Origin: an uncultured Christensenella sp.
Lineage (GTDB): Bacteria > Bacillota > Clostridia > Christensenellales > UBA3700
DNA length: 39,134 bases
Direction: 5' to 3'
Assembly: GCA_910578245.1 (NCBI GenBank)
Contig: CAJTPC010000009.1
Coordinates: 5,120-44,253, forward strand
Each line of letters starts with the position of its first letter. Within the stretch, counting starts at the first letter, position 1. Of this stretch, positions 1 through 8,292 are shown piece after piece. Under the pieces are notes generated by a model, which was not told the origin of the DNA, did not search any database, and worked only from the letters and a program-made list of their open reading frames with translations. The position numbers were made by a program, and so were the translations under genes.

Positions 1-175
1 TCTTTGATTTTCCGGCTACCTTGACAAGCCCCAATTGCTTTATATCTCTTGACACGGTGGCTTGCGTGACATTGTAGCCGCACTGTTGTAGCATCGTTGC
101 AAGTTCTTCCTGAGTATCTAATTCATTTTGCGCAATTATGTCTAAAATTGCTTGTTGTCTAGTCTTGTTTGACAT
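1..175 (-). CDS. argR: Arginine repressor ArgR/AhrC, N-terminal part (runs off the window)
   Basis: The visible 58 residues begin MSNKTRQQAILDII and contain TQATVSRDIKQLGLVKV, the recognition helix region of the ArgR winged helix-turn-helix domain. In the family this domain binds ARG boxes, and a C-terminal domain, outside this window, binds arginine and makes the hexamer. The start codon lies one base after the TAG stop of the NAD kinase gene, so translation is probably coupled. The place is the usual one in Firmicutes: after tlyA and nadK at the end of the dxs operon, normally followed by recN. The C-terminal half is missing only because the window ends. Confidence 0.93.
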   Translation of the reverse strand, partial: MSNKTRQQAILDIIAQNELDTQEELATMLQQCGYNVTQATVSRDIKQLGLVKVAGKSK

Positions 176-176
176 T

Positions 177-1007
177 CTAATCACCCCAATAATTTAGTTT
201 TGCGCGAAGTTTTGCATAGAAATTTTGATTATTAAGTCTAACAAATAATGCTTGCTTTTTATCTTTTTCAATAGTTATGTCAATTCCGTCATTTTGAGAT
301 TTTGCGACTATTGTGCCATCGACAATAACCCTCATTATATCGGTTTTAGTGGATATATTTATACGCATATTATCGTCTACCACTATTGGACAACTATGCA
401 AAGAGTGTGGGCAAATTCCGTTTACTATAAGCGCTTTTACGGTAGGACTTAATACCGGACCGTTACATGAAAGAGAATATGCAGTCGAACCGGTAGGGGT
501 AGAAACTAGTACTCCGTCGCTTCGTAAGGTATCCGCCAAAATTCCGTCTATATACACGTCGAAAACCGATATGTGACAAGGATCTTGACGACTTACGACT
601 ACTTCATTGAGAGCAAAAAAATGTTGTTTATCAACCGTAGCTTTAAGCATCGAGCGTTGCTCTACAGTATAATTTCCGCTTTGCAACGCAGAAATTGCGT
701 CCGCAATTTGATTTTCATCAATCTCTGTCAAAAAACCTATTTTGCCCATATTAATACCAAGAATAGGCAACTCGCATGGCAAACTATGTACAATATTGAG
801 CATTGTACCGTCACCGCCAAACGCTACAACAATATCGCACCACTCAAAGACTTCTTTCTCTTCGGCAATTACTTGGGATTCAAAGTACTCTTTCGCATTG
901 TCGCATATCTTATATTCAATGCCGACTTCCCTCAATTTTTGACAAAAAAGCTTACTGGCTAATGCGTTGATATCTCTTTTCAAATTTGTTTTGATACCGA
1001 TTTTCAT
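177..1007 (-). CDS. nadK: NAD kinase
   Basis: ATP-NAD kinase, which phosphorylates NAD to NADP in the cytoplasm. The 276-residue protein has the catalytic GGDGT loop at residues 64-68, an FALNEVVV segment and the conserved STPTGSTAYSLS stretch that shapes the NAD site. Length is normal for the Gram-positive form. It lies between tlyA (27 bases upstream) and argR (1 base downstream) in the same operon, the common Firmicutes order. Identification is secure. Confidence 0.95.
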   Translation of the reverse strand: MKIGIKTNLKRDINALASKLFCQKLREVGIEYKICDNAKEYFESQVIAEEKEVFEWCDIVVAFGGDGTMLNIVHSLPCELPILGINMGKIGFLTEIDENQIADAISALQSGNYTVEQRSMLKATVDKQHFFALNEVVVSRQDPCHISVFDVYIDGILADTLRSDGVLVSTPTGSTAYSLSCNGPVLSPTVKALIVNGICPHSLHSCPIVVDDNMRINISTKTDIMRVIVDGTIVAKSQNDGIDITIEKDKKQALFVRLNNQNFYAKLRAKLNYWGD

Positions 1008-1034
1008 ACTATAATTATAAACGATATTGCATAA

Positions 1035-1757
1035 TTATTCAATGCTTTTGTATAAATATATCAAAAATTCTTTATTTTTCCCCTCTTTAATTGGGGCTGT
1101 CGTCAATCCTCTAAATTCGAATCCAATCGACTGCGCAAAATTTTTTATCTCTTCGCATACTCTTTGGTGAGTTTTTGAACTTAATACCAAACCTTTTTTA
1201 CTTAATTCTTTTGCTCCGGCTTCAAATTGCGGTTTTATTAACGCAATAACTTCTCCGCCTCTCTTTAATAATGAATATACCGTAGGTAAAATATACTTCA
1301 ACGATATAAAACTTACGTCGATGCTGGCAAAATCGCACAGTTCTCCCAGATCTTCTGCTGTGATATATCTTGCGTTGAGCCTATCCTTAATGATAACTCT
1401 ACTATCGTTTTTTAATTCATCATCGAAAGCGCATTCTCCTACGTCAACAGCAAAGACTTTGTCTGCTCCGTTCTTGAGCATACAGTCGGTAAAACCGCCG
1501 TTAGAAGCTCCGATATCGACGCAAACTTTGTTGCTTACACTGTAATGAAAATCATCAAAAGCCTTTTGGAGTTTGTCCCCGCCAAGAGAGGAAAACTTGA
1601 AACTATCTAATATCTCAACAATCGAATTATCTTTCAACTCATATCCCGCTTTGGTGACAACGTTGCCGTCTATCTTAACAAAACTGCTTTCTATCATATG
1701 TTTTGCCTTAGTGCGTGTAATATTTTGAGTCGCCGAAAGATAAATATCTAATCTCAT
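1035..1757 (-). CDS. tlyA: TlyA family rRNA 2'-O-methyltransferase / hemolysin-like protein
   Basis: A 240-residue protein with an N-terminal S4 RNA-binding domain (MRLDIYLSATQNITRTKAK) and an FtsJ/RrmJ-type Rossmann methyltransferase domain. The SAM loop is VDIGASNGGFTDC near residues 80-92. In mycobacteria TlyA 2'-O-methylates 16S and 23S rRNA and affects capreomycin sensitivity. The hemolysin name is historical. It lies 11 bases after dxs in the isoprenoid/argR operon, its standard location in Firmicutes. That the target is rRNA is inferred from the family. Confidence 0.92.
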   Translation of the reverse strand: MRLDIYLSATQNITRTKAKHMIESSFVKIDGNVVTKAGYELKDNSIVEILDSFKFSSLGGDKLQKAFDDFHYSVSNKVCVDIGASNGGFTDCMLKNGADKVFAVDVGECAFDDELKNDSRVIIKDRLNARYITAEDLGELCDFASIDVSFISLKYILPTVYSLLKRGGEVIALIKPQFEAGAKELSKKGLVLSSKTHQRVCEEIKNFAQSIGFEFRGLTTAPIKEGKNKEFLIYLYKSIE

Positions 1758-1768
1758 ATACTTATAAA

Positions 1769-3460
1769 TTAAAGTTTGCTTTTTACGAATTGCGTTATGC
1801 TTTCGCTATCCAAACCAACTTCTTTAAGCAGTTCTTTTCGAGTTGCAACAGCGTAATTCCTGTTGGGAACATTTACGCCGTAAATCTTGGTTGTTTTGTC
1901 TTGACACACGTTAAACTTATCGAGAACTTGCGAATAAATCGAATTTTGCATAATATACTCTTCAAAGAAAAAGAGCTTTTTACCGCGTAAAGTATTGAGC
2001 ATTTCTTCATCGCAATGACTGATAAATCTCGCATTGATTACATCAACGTCTATGCCTTGAGCTTTCAGTTCTTTAGCGCTTTTGCATACGTTTGCTAGTG
2101 TTTCGCCGTTGGAAATCAAAACTACTTGATTCTCAGAAGACTTTATCCATTCCCATTTCCCCAAAGCAATAGGAGTATGTACTGAATATTCGCAAGGTAT
2201 TTCGCTCTTTGGATAGCGAATTGCAATAGGAGCATTATAATTCTGCGACCAAGACAATATTTCTTTTAGCTCTTCTCCGTCTTTAGGCGCAAAGATAGTC
2301 ATATTGGGAGTTGCGCTAAGATATGCTACGTCATATAGACCTTGGTGAGTTTCGCCGTCCCCGCCGACAAATCCTGCCCTGTCAATGCAGAATACTACCG
2401 GCAGATTGTTGATACATACGTCATGCAGGACGCTATCGTAAGCGCGTTGTAAAAACGTAGAATATATCGCAACGTACGGCTTCGCTCCAGATAAAGCTAG
2501 TCCTGCCGACATAGTAACCGCATGCCCTTCGGCAATACCTACGTCTACAAATCTTTGAGGAAATTTTTGAGCAAAATTACTTAGTCCCGTGCCGTCTGTC
2601 ATAGCGGCGGTTATAGCGAAAATATTATTGTTTTTTTCGGCCAAACGTTCAAGCGTATCTCCAAACACACTGCCGTAAGTCGTATTAGTATTGCTAGCGC
2701 TAACACTGTGATACTTTGACGGATTGAGTTCTGCCTCTTTTAAGCCTTTGCCCTTTTTAGTTACTATATGCAAAATTAAAGTCTTTTGCGAATTTTTTGC
2801 ATACTTAAATTTATCAATAAGTTGGGAGATGTTGTGCCCATCAATGTTATTTAGAGCCTCAATATCGAGGAAAGAAGATTCACTGCCGTGCCTACGTAAT
2901 ATTTTTAGATATTCGTTGATAAATCCTACGTTATCGGATATTGACATGTTGTTGTCATTAATAATAAAAATAACTTTTTTATTGAGAGTTAGTACGTCAT
3001 TAAGCGCTTCAAAAAACAGACCGCCTGTCATTGCGCCGTCACCTATAAGACAAATTATATTGCCGTCGACGTTACCTCTTGCCATACCGCAAGCAATAGA
3101 GAGCGCTGTCGAAGCGTGACCGCTATTGACAGTATCGTACTCACTCTCTTCTCTTTTGGGAAAACCGTTAAGACCGTCCTTTTGTCTTAAAGTATCGAAT
3201 TTATCTAGTCTGCCGGTAAGTATCTTATAAGCGTAGCATTGATGTCCTACGTCAAAAATTAGCTTGTCTTTTGGGAAATCAAATACGTAATTTAATGCGC
3301 ACGTCAAATCGACAACACCTAAATTTGAAGCCAAATGTCCGCCATTGGCAAGCGTATATCTTGTAATAACGCTTCTCAAATCATTTGCCAAAAGTTCAAG
3401 CTCATCTAATGATAGTTTTTTGATATCCTCAGGCAATTTAATCTTGTTAAGAATTTGCAT
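1769..3460 (-). CDS. dxs: 1-deoxy-D-xylulose-5-phosphate synthase (short form)
   Basis: Thiamine-diphosphate enzyme that condenses pyruvate and glyceraldehyde-3-phosphate, the first step of the MEP isoprenoid pathway. Visible motifs are GGHLASNLG near residue 40, the TPP/Mg motif GDGAMTGG (140-147) with NDNNMSIS (168-175), the catalytic Glu in GIAEGHAV (E311), and DRAGFVGGDGETHQG. At 563 residues it is shorter than the usual roughly 620. The missing residues fall in the linker between the TPP-binding domain and the Glu-bearing pyrimidine domain, not in an active-site motif. The start overlaps the upstream stop as TAATG, so translation is coupled. Only farnesyl/prenyl synthase and dxs of the pathway are here. 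Confidence 0.93.
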   Translation of the reverse strand: MQILNKIKLPEDIKKLSLDELELLANDLRSVITRYTLANGGHLASNLGVVDLTCALNYVFDFPKDKLIFDVGHQCYAYKILTGRLDKFDTLRQKDGLNGFPKREESEYDTVNSGHASTALSIACGMARGNVDGNIICLIGDGAMTGGLFFEALNDVLTLNKKVIFIINDNNMSISDNVGFINEYLKILRRHGSESSFLDIEALNNIDGHNISQLIDKFKYAKNSQKTLILHIVTKKGKGLKEAELNPSKYHSVSASNTNTTYGSVFGDTLERLAEKNNNIFAITAAMTDGTGLSNFAQKFPQRFVDVGIAEGHAVTMSAGLALSGAKPYVAIYSTFLQRAYDSVLHDVCINNLPVVFCIDRAGFVGGDGETHQGLYDVAYLSATPNMTIFAPKDGEELKEILSWSQNYNAPIAIRYPKSEIPCEYSVHTPIALGKWEWIKSSENQVVLISNGETLANVCKSAKELKAQGIDVDVINARFISHCDEEMLNTLRGKKLFFFEEYIMQNSIYSQVLDKFNVCQDKTTKIYGVNVPNRNYAVATRKELLKEVGLDSESITQFVKSKL

Positions 3461-4035
3461 TACTTCTTCCTCTTTATTGTAAATTTTGAACTAAATAAGC
3501 CTATCATTCTTGCCGACATAAAGACAAATTCAGCGCTATTTTTGACGGCAATTTTTTTAAGCGAAGCCTTACCGCCCACCGTTACTGCGGCAATTATGCT
3601 TGATATAATAATCGTAGCCCAATGGCTTCCCTGTCCGCTTAAGCTCAGTTCAATAACTATTGACGCTCCGCAAGCCCCGCTCAATATTCCGCTCATATCT
3701 CCTATGACATCAGCGCATATATTGTTGACTTTTTCTGCGTTGCGAATAAGTCTTAAAGCGATGCCGTATTCCTTTGTAAAACGAGCATACTTTGCCATTT
3801 TTTCTTCGCTACAAGAAGCTACGCTCAAGCCTATTCCGTCAAATATTATACTGATAAGTATCATAAATGACAAGAGCATTATTGATATTATTATATCGCT
3901 TTTTGAAGTGGTGATTTGAGATATAAAACTGCAAACTACCGCTCCAATAAAAGTAAACAATGTTATTTTTATAACCCAAGTCTCCGCAATATTTAACTTT
4001 GCTCGACTGCGCTTTTTCTTATTATTTTTGCTCAT
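3460..4035 (-). CDS. Membrane protein of the dxs operon, possibly DUF21/CorB-like
   Basis: A 191-residue protein with a basic N-terminus (MSKNNKKKRSRAK) and hydrophobic segments near residues 26-45, 48-70, 110-128 and 135-155, separated by a charged amphipathic stretch (ASCSEEKMAKYARFTKEYG). The IIFDGIGLSVAS-then-charged-helix pattern reminds me of DUF21 (CNNM/CorB) transmembrane domains, but no CBS domain follows and the match is only by eye. It sits between ispA and dxs, with its stop overlapping the dxs start (TAATG), so it is co-translated with isoprenoid enzymes. I do not know its function. Confidence 0.55.
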   Translation of the reverse strand: MSKNNKKKRSRAKLNIAETWVIKITLFTFIGAVVCSFISQITTSKSDIIISIMLLSFMILISIIFDGIGLSVASCSEEKMAKYARFTKEYGIALRLIRNAEKVNNICADVIGDMSGILSGACGASIVIELSLSGQGSHWATIIISSIIAAVTVGGKASLKKIAVKNSAEFVFMSARMIGLFSSKFTIKRKK

Positions 4036-4071
4036 ATTATAAAATATGGGCTAAAATTATTATATATGCAA

Positions 4072-4947
4072 TCAGTTGTTTCTATTGCTCAAAAACTTAC
4101 ACAAATCAATAAGATTTTGAGATTTTTTACCGTACACGCCAATTTTTGCGATTGTGTCTTCTTCCAATACTTTGATATATTCTTTGGCTTTATCAATACC
4201 TAATATATCTACAATGCTCTTTTTGTCGTTGGCAACGTCTTGATTTACTTCTTTGCCAAGCGCTTGGGCAGTAGACGTTCTATCCAATATGTCATCTACA
4301 ATTTGGAATATCTCTCCCAAATTTTGCGCGTACGTTTCTAGCGCGTCTATCTCTTTATCGTCTGCTCCGCACCTTATTGCCGATCCAACTAACGCGCCTC
4401 TAATAAGGCAAGACGTTTTTAATCTATTGAGCCTAGTCAACTCTTCTATACCAAAGTTTTCTTTGCTCTCGTTGGCAAGGTCAAGACACTGACCTCCTAT
4501 CATACCATTGATTCCGCTCATATTCGCAATATATTTAATAGCATTAAGCATATTTGTATCAATAGTTTTATCCCCAAGCATAACCTCAAATGCCATATTG
4601 AGAAGCGCATCGCCGGCAAGTACTGCCATACCTTCGCCGTAAACCACGTGCGCCGTAGGCTTTCCGCGCCGCAAATTATCGTCGTCCATACACGGCAAAT
4701 CGTCGTGAACTAAGGAATATGAATGTATCATTTCTATGCCTACTGCCAAATTCTTGACATAATTTGCGTCTTTTTCGCAAAACTCTGCTCCCAAGTAGCA
4801 AAGAGCAGGTCTAATTCTCTTGCCACCGTTTGCTATGCCGTAGCTCAACGCTTCAAATATCGGTTGAATATCGCAATTAAATTCAACAAGAATTTCTTGC
4901 AACTGCTTTTCGAATATACTTTTATACTCGACAAGTATTTTTTTCAT
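4072..4947 (-). CDS. ispA: Farnesyl/geranyl diphosphate synthase
   Basis: Trans-prenyltransferase that condenses isopentenyl diphosphate with allylic diphosphates for quinone, undecaprenol and related lipids. Both aspartate-rich motifs are present: HDDLPCMDDD (residues 81-90) with the following RRGKPT, and QIVDDILD near residues 216-223. The GGKRIRP substrate motif is at 41-47. The 291-residue length is normal. Its start codon overlaps the xseB stop by one base (TAATG). The xseB-ispA-dxs order is the usual Firmicutes one, so it very probably makes C15 product, although chain length cannot be proved from sequence alone. Confidence 0.94.
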   Translation of the reverse strand: MKKILVEYKSIFEKQLQEILVEFNCDIQPIFEALSYGIANGGKRIRPALCYLGAEFCEKDANYVKNLAVGIEMIHSYSLVHDDLPCMDDDNLRRGKPTAHVVYGEGMAVLAGDALLNMAFEVMLGDKTIDTNMLNAIKYIANMSGINGMIGGQCLDLANESKENFGIEELTRLNRLKTSCLIRGALVGSAIRCGADDKEIDALETYAQNLGEIFQIVDDILDRTSTAQALGKEVNQDVANDKKSIVDILGIDKAKEYIKVLEEDTIAKIGVYGKKSQNLIDLCKFLSNRNN

Positions 4948-5159
4948 TATTCTACCTCAACTAACTTTTCCACAAGCCCTTGTTGGCTTTCTTCTAATAT
5001 CGCTATTTTTCCTTTTACCTCATTGAGTTTATCTGCGCAATCCAAGCAAAGTTTCATTCCTTTAGAATATAACTCAACACTCTCCTCTAAAGTTAGTTTT
5101 CCGCTTTCCAACTTATCGACAATGACGTCAAGTTCTTTAATAGATTCTTCAAATTTCAT
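4947..5159 (-). CDS. xseB: Exodeoxyribonuclease VII small subunit
   Basis: The 70-residue protein starts MKFEESIKELDVIVDKLESG and continues with LTLEESVELYSKGMKL, the signature helical hairpin of XseB, which coats the XseA stalk. A farther ATG exists at 5183, but the start at 5159 is chosen because a GGAGG lies directly before it and the homologous N-terminus begins there. The gene overlaps the end of xseA by 11 bases and its stop overlaps the ispA start, so the three are translationally coupled. Confidence 0.93.
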   Translation of the reverse strand: MKFEESIKELDVIVDKLESGKLTLEESVELYSKGMKLCLDCADKLNEVKGKIAILEESQQGLVEKLVEVE

Positions 5160-6336
5160 TACTAACCTCCGTAATTGTAGCATTAAGTTGTCCGTCGTAC
5201 GTTTTAAGAGATACTGTATCTCCTTGTTGCAAATGCTTTGCAGATGAAACGGCTTGTCCGTCTTTGCTTACGTACCAATAACCTTTTTGCAAAATGCCAA
5301 GCGGATTATCTGCCGTAAGTCTAGTCAATACGTTTGTATATCTTAATTCGGACCTAGATATCGCCTTTTCGATTTGACTTTTAAGATTTTGCGCGTAAGA
5401 GTTGAATATATTAGCTTTTTGCATATAGTTCAACATTACTTTCGACTTTATCAAATTTACTTTGCTATTTAAGTCTTTAGCCTTTAATTCAACTTCATTT
5501 ATCAAAGCGCTTTTCATTCTCTTACTACAACGCGCAACGTATTCTTTTAATTCATGCTCGTTGTAGGCTACCTTTTCCGCCGCCGCCGTAGGAGTGGCGG
5601 CTCTATAGTCGGCTACTTCGTCGCATAGCGTAACATCGCTCTCATGACCTACCGCAGATATCACGGGAGTCTTGCATCTAAATATTGCCCTAACAAGGTC
5701 TTCTTCATTAAAAGGCATTAAATCTTCTGCCGAACCTCCGCCCCTTGCTATAATAATGACATCGAAGTTCATTTTATCGACCAATTCAATCGCCTTAATT
5801 ATATCTTTATGGGCGTCTAGACCTTGTACTTTGACGTCTTTGACATATATGTTAATTATATTATTCTTACGTCTTACCGTCTTTTTTATATCGTTAATTA
5901 CTGCTCCATTAACGGAAGTAATTACGCACACATCGGTGGGATAAAGCGGTATAGGCTTTTTATACGCAATATCGAAAAGTCCCTCTTTCGCTAATTTAGC
6001 TTTTAGCAATTCTAACTTATATGCCAGCAATCCTTTACCGATTGAAGTTATACTGTCAACGATAAAATTCAGCCTGCCGCCTTTTGCATAATAATCGATA
6101 GAACCTTTGAGTATCACGCTCTCCCCGTCTTTAGGAATATAGGTCTTTGCGCAGTTAAAGCAGTTGCAGGCAATCTGACAATTCTCATCTTTTAGGGTAA
6201 AATATGCGTGTCCCTTTGTAACTTTGAACCCCGATACTTCTCCGGCAACGTTGATGTCATGCAATAATTCTTCTGCGCGAAATATCGAATTAATGTAATT
6301 GTTGAGCGCAGTAACGTTAAGTATATTGCCGTACAT
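5149..6336 (-). CDS. xseA: Exodeoxyribonuclease VII large subunit
   Basis: Catalytic subunit of ExoVII, a single-strand-specific nuclease that degrades from both ends to acid-soluble oligonucleotides. The 395-residue protein has an N-terminal OB-fold (about 1-100), a central nuclease domain with the conserved IIIARGGGSAEDLMPFN and VISAVGHESDVTLCD blocks, and a long helical C-terminal stalk ending in a small beta domain. Its start overlaps the folD stop (TAATG). Length and motif order are typical. Confidence 0.95.
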   Translation of the reverse strand: MYGNILNVTALNNYINSIFRAEELLHDINVAGEVSGFKVTKGHAYFTLKDENCQIACNCFNCAKTYIPKDGESVILKGSIDYYAKGGRLNFIVDSITSIGKGLLAYKLELLKAKLAKEGLFDIAYKKPIPLYPTDVCVITSVNGAVINDIKKTVRRKNNIINIYVKDVKVQGLDAHKDIIKAIELVDKMNFDVIIIARGGGSAEDLMPFNEEDLVRAIFRCKTPVISAVGHESDVTLCDEVADYRAATPTAAAEKVAYNEHELKEYVARCSKRMKSALINEVELKAKDLNSKVNLIKSKVMLNYMQKANIFNSYAQNLKSQIEKAISRSELRYTNVLTRLTADNPLGILQKGYWYVSKDGQAVSSAKHLQQGDTVSLKTYDGQLNATITEVSNEI

Positions 6337-7184
6337 TAATTCTCGCTCTCTCTAGCTTTTGCGCATGCAAAAGTATTGTACAATAGCATGGAAATGGTCA
6401 TCGGTCCTACTCCTCCGGGAACAGGAGAAATAAACGAAGTCTTTGGAGCTACGCTGTCAAAATCTACGTCTCCGCAAAGTTTGCCGTCCACTCTGTTTAT
6501 ACCCACGTCTATGACGATTGCTCCGTCTTTAACCATATCCGCAGTGACAAATTTAGGTTTGCCTATAGCTACTACCAAAATATCTGCTTGCTTAGTTATT
6601 TCCGCCATATTTTTAGTTTTGCTATGACATATGGTGACAGTGCAATTTGCGTTGAGAAGCAACATAGCCATAGGCTTGCCTACCGTATTGCTTCTTCCGA
6701 GTACGACTGCATTCTTACCTGCCAATTCAACTCCCGTGTATTCCAACATATGCATTACGCCAAGCGGAGTGCATGACACCGTACGAGGTCTATTTAGGCA
6801 AAGACAACCTATATTCGAGGCATTAAATCCGTCTACGTCTTTGCTGTCGGGTATACAAGCAAGAATCTTTTCCTCATCATATCCTTTTGGCAATGGAAGT
6901 TGAACTAATATTCCGTCTACTGTAACGTCGTTTGCCAAGCGCTTGATATTATCGATAATCTCGTCCTGAGGAGTGCCGTCTGCGTATTCATAGGACAGAG
7001 AATTGAATCCCACTTGCTTACATCCGTTGATTTTGTTGCGAACGTAAGTTTGCGATGCAGGGTCTTCTCCTACAATTATTACAGCTAAAGTAGGCTTCCT
7101 ACCGTATTTACTCTCAAAAACCTGCGTTTCGGCTGTTATTTTTTCCAAAGTCTTGGACGCTACTTCTTTTCCGTATATAAGCAT
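6336..7184 (-). CDS. folD: Bifunctional methylene-THF dehydrogenase / methenyl-THF cyclohydrolase
   Basis: FolD interconverts 5,10-methylene-, methenyl- and 10-formyl-tetrahydrofolate. The 282-residue protein has the substrate-site segment TYVRNKINGCKQVGF, the QLPLPKG motif, the NADP Rossmann loop VLGRSNTVGKP and the C-terminal PVPGGVGPMT signature. It follows nusB with one base between genes and overlaps xseA by one base at its 3' end. Standard member with nothing missing. Confidence 0.96.
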   Translation of the reverse strand: MLIYGKEVASKTLEKITAETQVFESKYGRKPTLAVIIVGEDPASQTYVRNKINGCKQVGFNSLSYEYADGTPQDEIIDNIKRLANDVTVDGILVQLPLPKGYDEEKILACIPDSKDVDGFNASNIGCLCLNRPRTVSCTPLGVMHMLEYTGVELAGKNAVVLGRSNTVGKPMAMLLLNANCTVTICHSKTKNMAEITKQADILVVAIGKPKFVTADMVKDGAIVIDVGINRVDGKLCGDVDFDSVAPKTSFISPVPGGVGPMTISMLLYNTFACAKARESEN

Positions 7185-7185
7185 A

Positions 7186-7593
7186 TTATACCTCTTTTAA
7201 GACATTATAGACACCCTTAAGGACGCCATTGACAAACTTTGAACTATTCTCCGTTGAGAAAGATTTGACTATATCAATTACCTCATTGATAGATACTGCA
7301 AGAGGTATATCCGGCATATACTTCATCTCGTAGCAAGCAAGCAACAGCGCCGACAAGTCGGGTTTGTAAATTCTATCTACCTTGAAATTTTTGCTGTTAT
7401 CGGCAATCAAAGTCATAAGTTCGTCATAATTCTCTTTGACGCCATATACAACTTCGCGAATATACTCTCCGTCTTTCTCTTGAATATCTTCGGCTTCTAA
7501 CATAGCAGACAAAGCCTGCTCATCGATTTCTTTAGAAAATAAATATCCGAATATAAGTTGATAAGCGTTCAAACGCGCATTTCTTCTGCTCAT
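7186..7593 (-). CDS. nusB: Transcription antitermination factor NusB
   Basis: All-helical 135-residue RNA-binding protein that joins NusE (S10) on boxA RNA during rRNA antitermination. The N-terminus MSRRNARLNAYQLIFGYLFS and C-terminal PLAVSINEVIDIVKSFSTENSSKFVNGVLKGV are characteristic. It is the second gene of the operon, 12 bases after the Asp23-family gene, as in B. subtilis (yqhY-nusB). Confidence 0.94.
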   Translation of the reverse strand: MSRRNARLNAYQLIFGYLFSKEIDEQALSAMLEAEDIQEKDGEYIREVVYGVKENYDELMTLIADNSKNFKVDRIYKPDLSALLLACYEMKYMPDIPLAVSINEVIDIVKSFSTENSSKFVNGVLKGVYNVLKEV

Positions 7594-7605
7594 TTCTTCT
7601 CTTCA

Positions 7606-7941
7606 TCAACCTGCAACAATGCCGACTACGTTGACGTTGACACTGCTGACCCTATAAAAAGTTGATTTTTCTATCTCCTGTTTGATTTTTTCTTGAAGTT
7701 TACACACAACTACGGGAATTACGTATCCATAATAGATATTGACGGATATTTCTATTTTAACCAATCTGTTGTCGTAAATTACCACGTCAATAGCTTTATT
7801 TTTAGAAGATGATTTCTTCCCCACCTTTTGTTTTTTTGTATTACCGTACGTGACCGAAACAACGCCGTCAACTTGCGAAGCGGCGCTACCCGTGATAGAA
7901 GATATGACGTTTATATATGTTTGATTCGATTCTATTGACAT
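7606..7941 (-). CDS. Asp23/Gls24 (YqhY) family protein
   Basis: A 111-residue protein of the Asp23 family, which in Firmicutes includes YqhY and YloU. YqhY has been linked to control of acetyl-CoA carboxylase, and Asp23 of S. aureus is envelope-associated. Visible features are the conserved N-terminal TYINVISSITGSAASQVDGVV-type strand and the middle VDVVIYDNRLVKIEISVNIYYGYVIP-type block, of which only parts are quoted here. The start at 7941 is chosen over an upstream ATG because AGGAGG lies 6 bases before it. A basic insertion (KKQKVGKKSSSKNK) is present. It is the first gene of the operon. Confidence 0.88.
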   Translation of the reverse strand: MSIESNQTYINVISSITGSAASQVDGVVSVTYGNTKKQKVGKKSSSKNKAIDVVIYDNRLVKIEISVNIYYGYVIPVVVCKLQEKIKQEIEKSTFYRVSSVNVNVVGIVAG

Positions 7942-7964
7942 ATAAACCTCCTTTGTTAATTTAT

Positions 7965-7993
7965 ATTCTAGCATATCAAAATATTTTTGACAA
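7965..7993 (-). promoter_or_regulatory. Promoter of the asp23-nusB-...-argR operon
   Basis: On the minus strand TTGTCA and TAGAAT are separated by exactly 17 bases, 23 bases before the Asp23-family start codon. It faces away from the str promoter. Confidence 0.8.
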
Positions 7994-8042
7994 GTGCGTA
8001 TTGTTAATTATTATAATAATTATTAATCATATTAATTACATT

Positions 8043-8087
8043 AGCGGAAATTTGTATTCTAACTTTGCTCAGTGTACAATTTCCGCT
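8043..8087. other. Inverted repeat between the two divergent operons
   Basis: AGCGGAAATTTGTA (8043-8056) pairs with TACAATTTCCGCT (8075-8087), apart from one extra T. It lies between the asp23 and rpsL promoters and has no good U-tract, so it may be an operator or an insulating hairpin, not a terminator. The rest of 7994-8116 is AT-rich with nothing else visible. Confidence 0.5.
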
Positions 8088-8116
8088 GAATTATTAAAAA
8101 AACCTATATCAAACGC

Positions 8117-8145
8117 TTGACTTAAAACTTAATTGCATATAAAAT
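8117..8145 (+). promoter_or_regulatory. Promoter of the str operon
   Basis: TTGACT, 17 bases, TAAAAT. An overlapping TATAAA starts two bases earlier. It begins a leader of about 140 bases in front of rpsL. Confidence 0.75.
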
Positions 8146-8149
8146 GTTG

Positions 8150-8292
8150 GTGTTATGGGTGTAATTATGCCCATAAACTAAACTTATGCACAAAAGAACG
8201 GTGGGTGTGACCGTTTTTAGTCAAAGATATGAGATTATCCTTCGGGGTTGCTGGATAACTCATCCGACACATTAACACAGGAGGTTAGCAAA
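8150..8292 (+). promoter_or_regulatory. Structured 5' leader of the str operon
   Basis: Three successive hairpins are visible. TTATGGG pairs with CCCATAA (about 8153-8177). AACGGT pairs with ACCGTT (about 8199-8217), followed by a short T-run like an attenuator. GAGATTATCC pairs with GGATAACTC (about 8230-8260), just before the rpsL AGGAGG. Such leaders often serve r-protein feedback or attenuation, but the regulator here is inferred, not shown. Confidence 0.5.
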
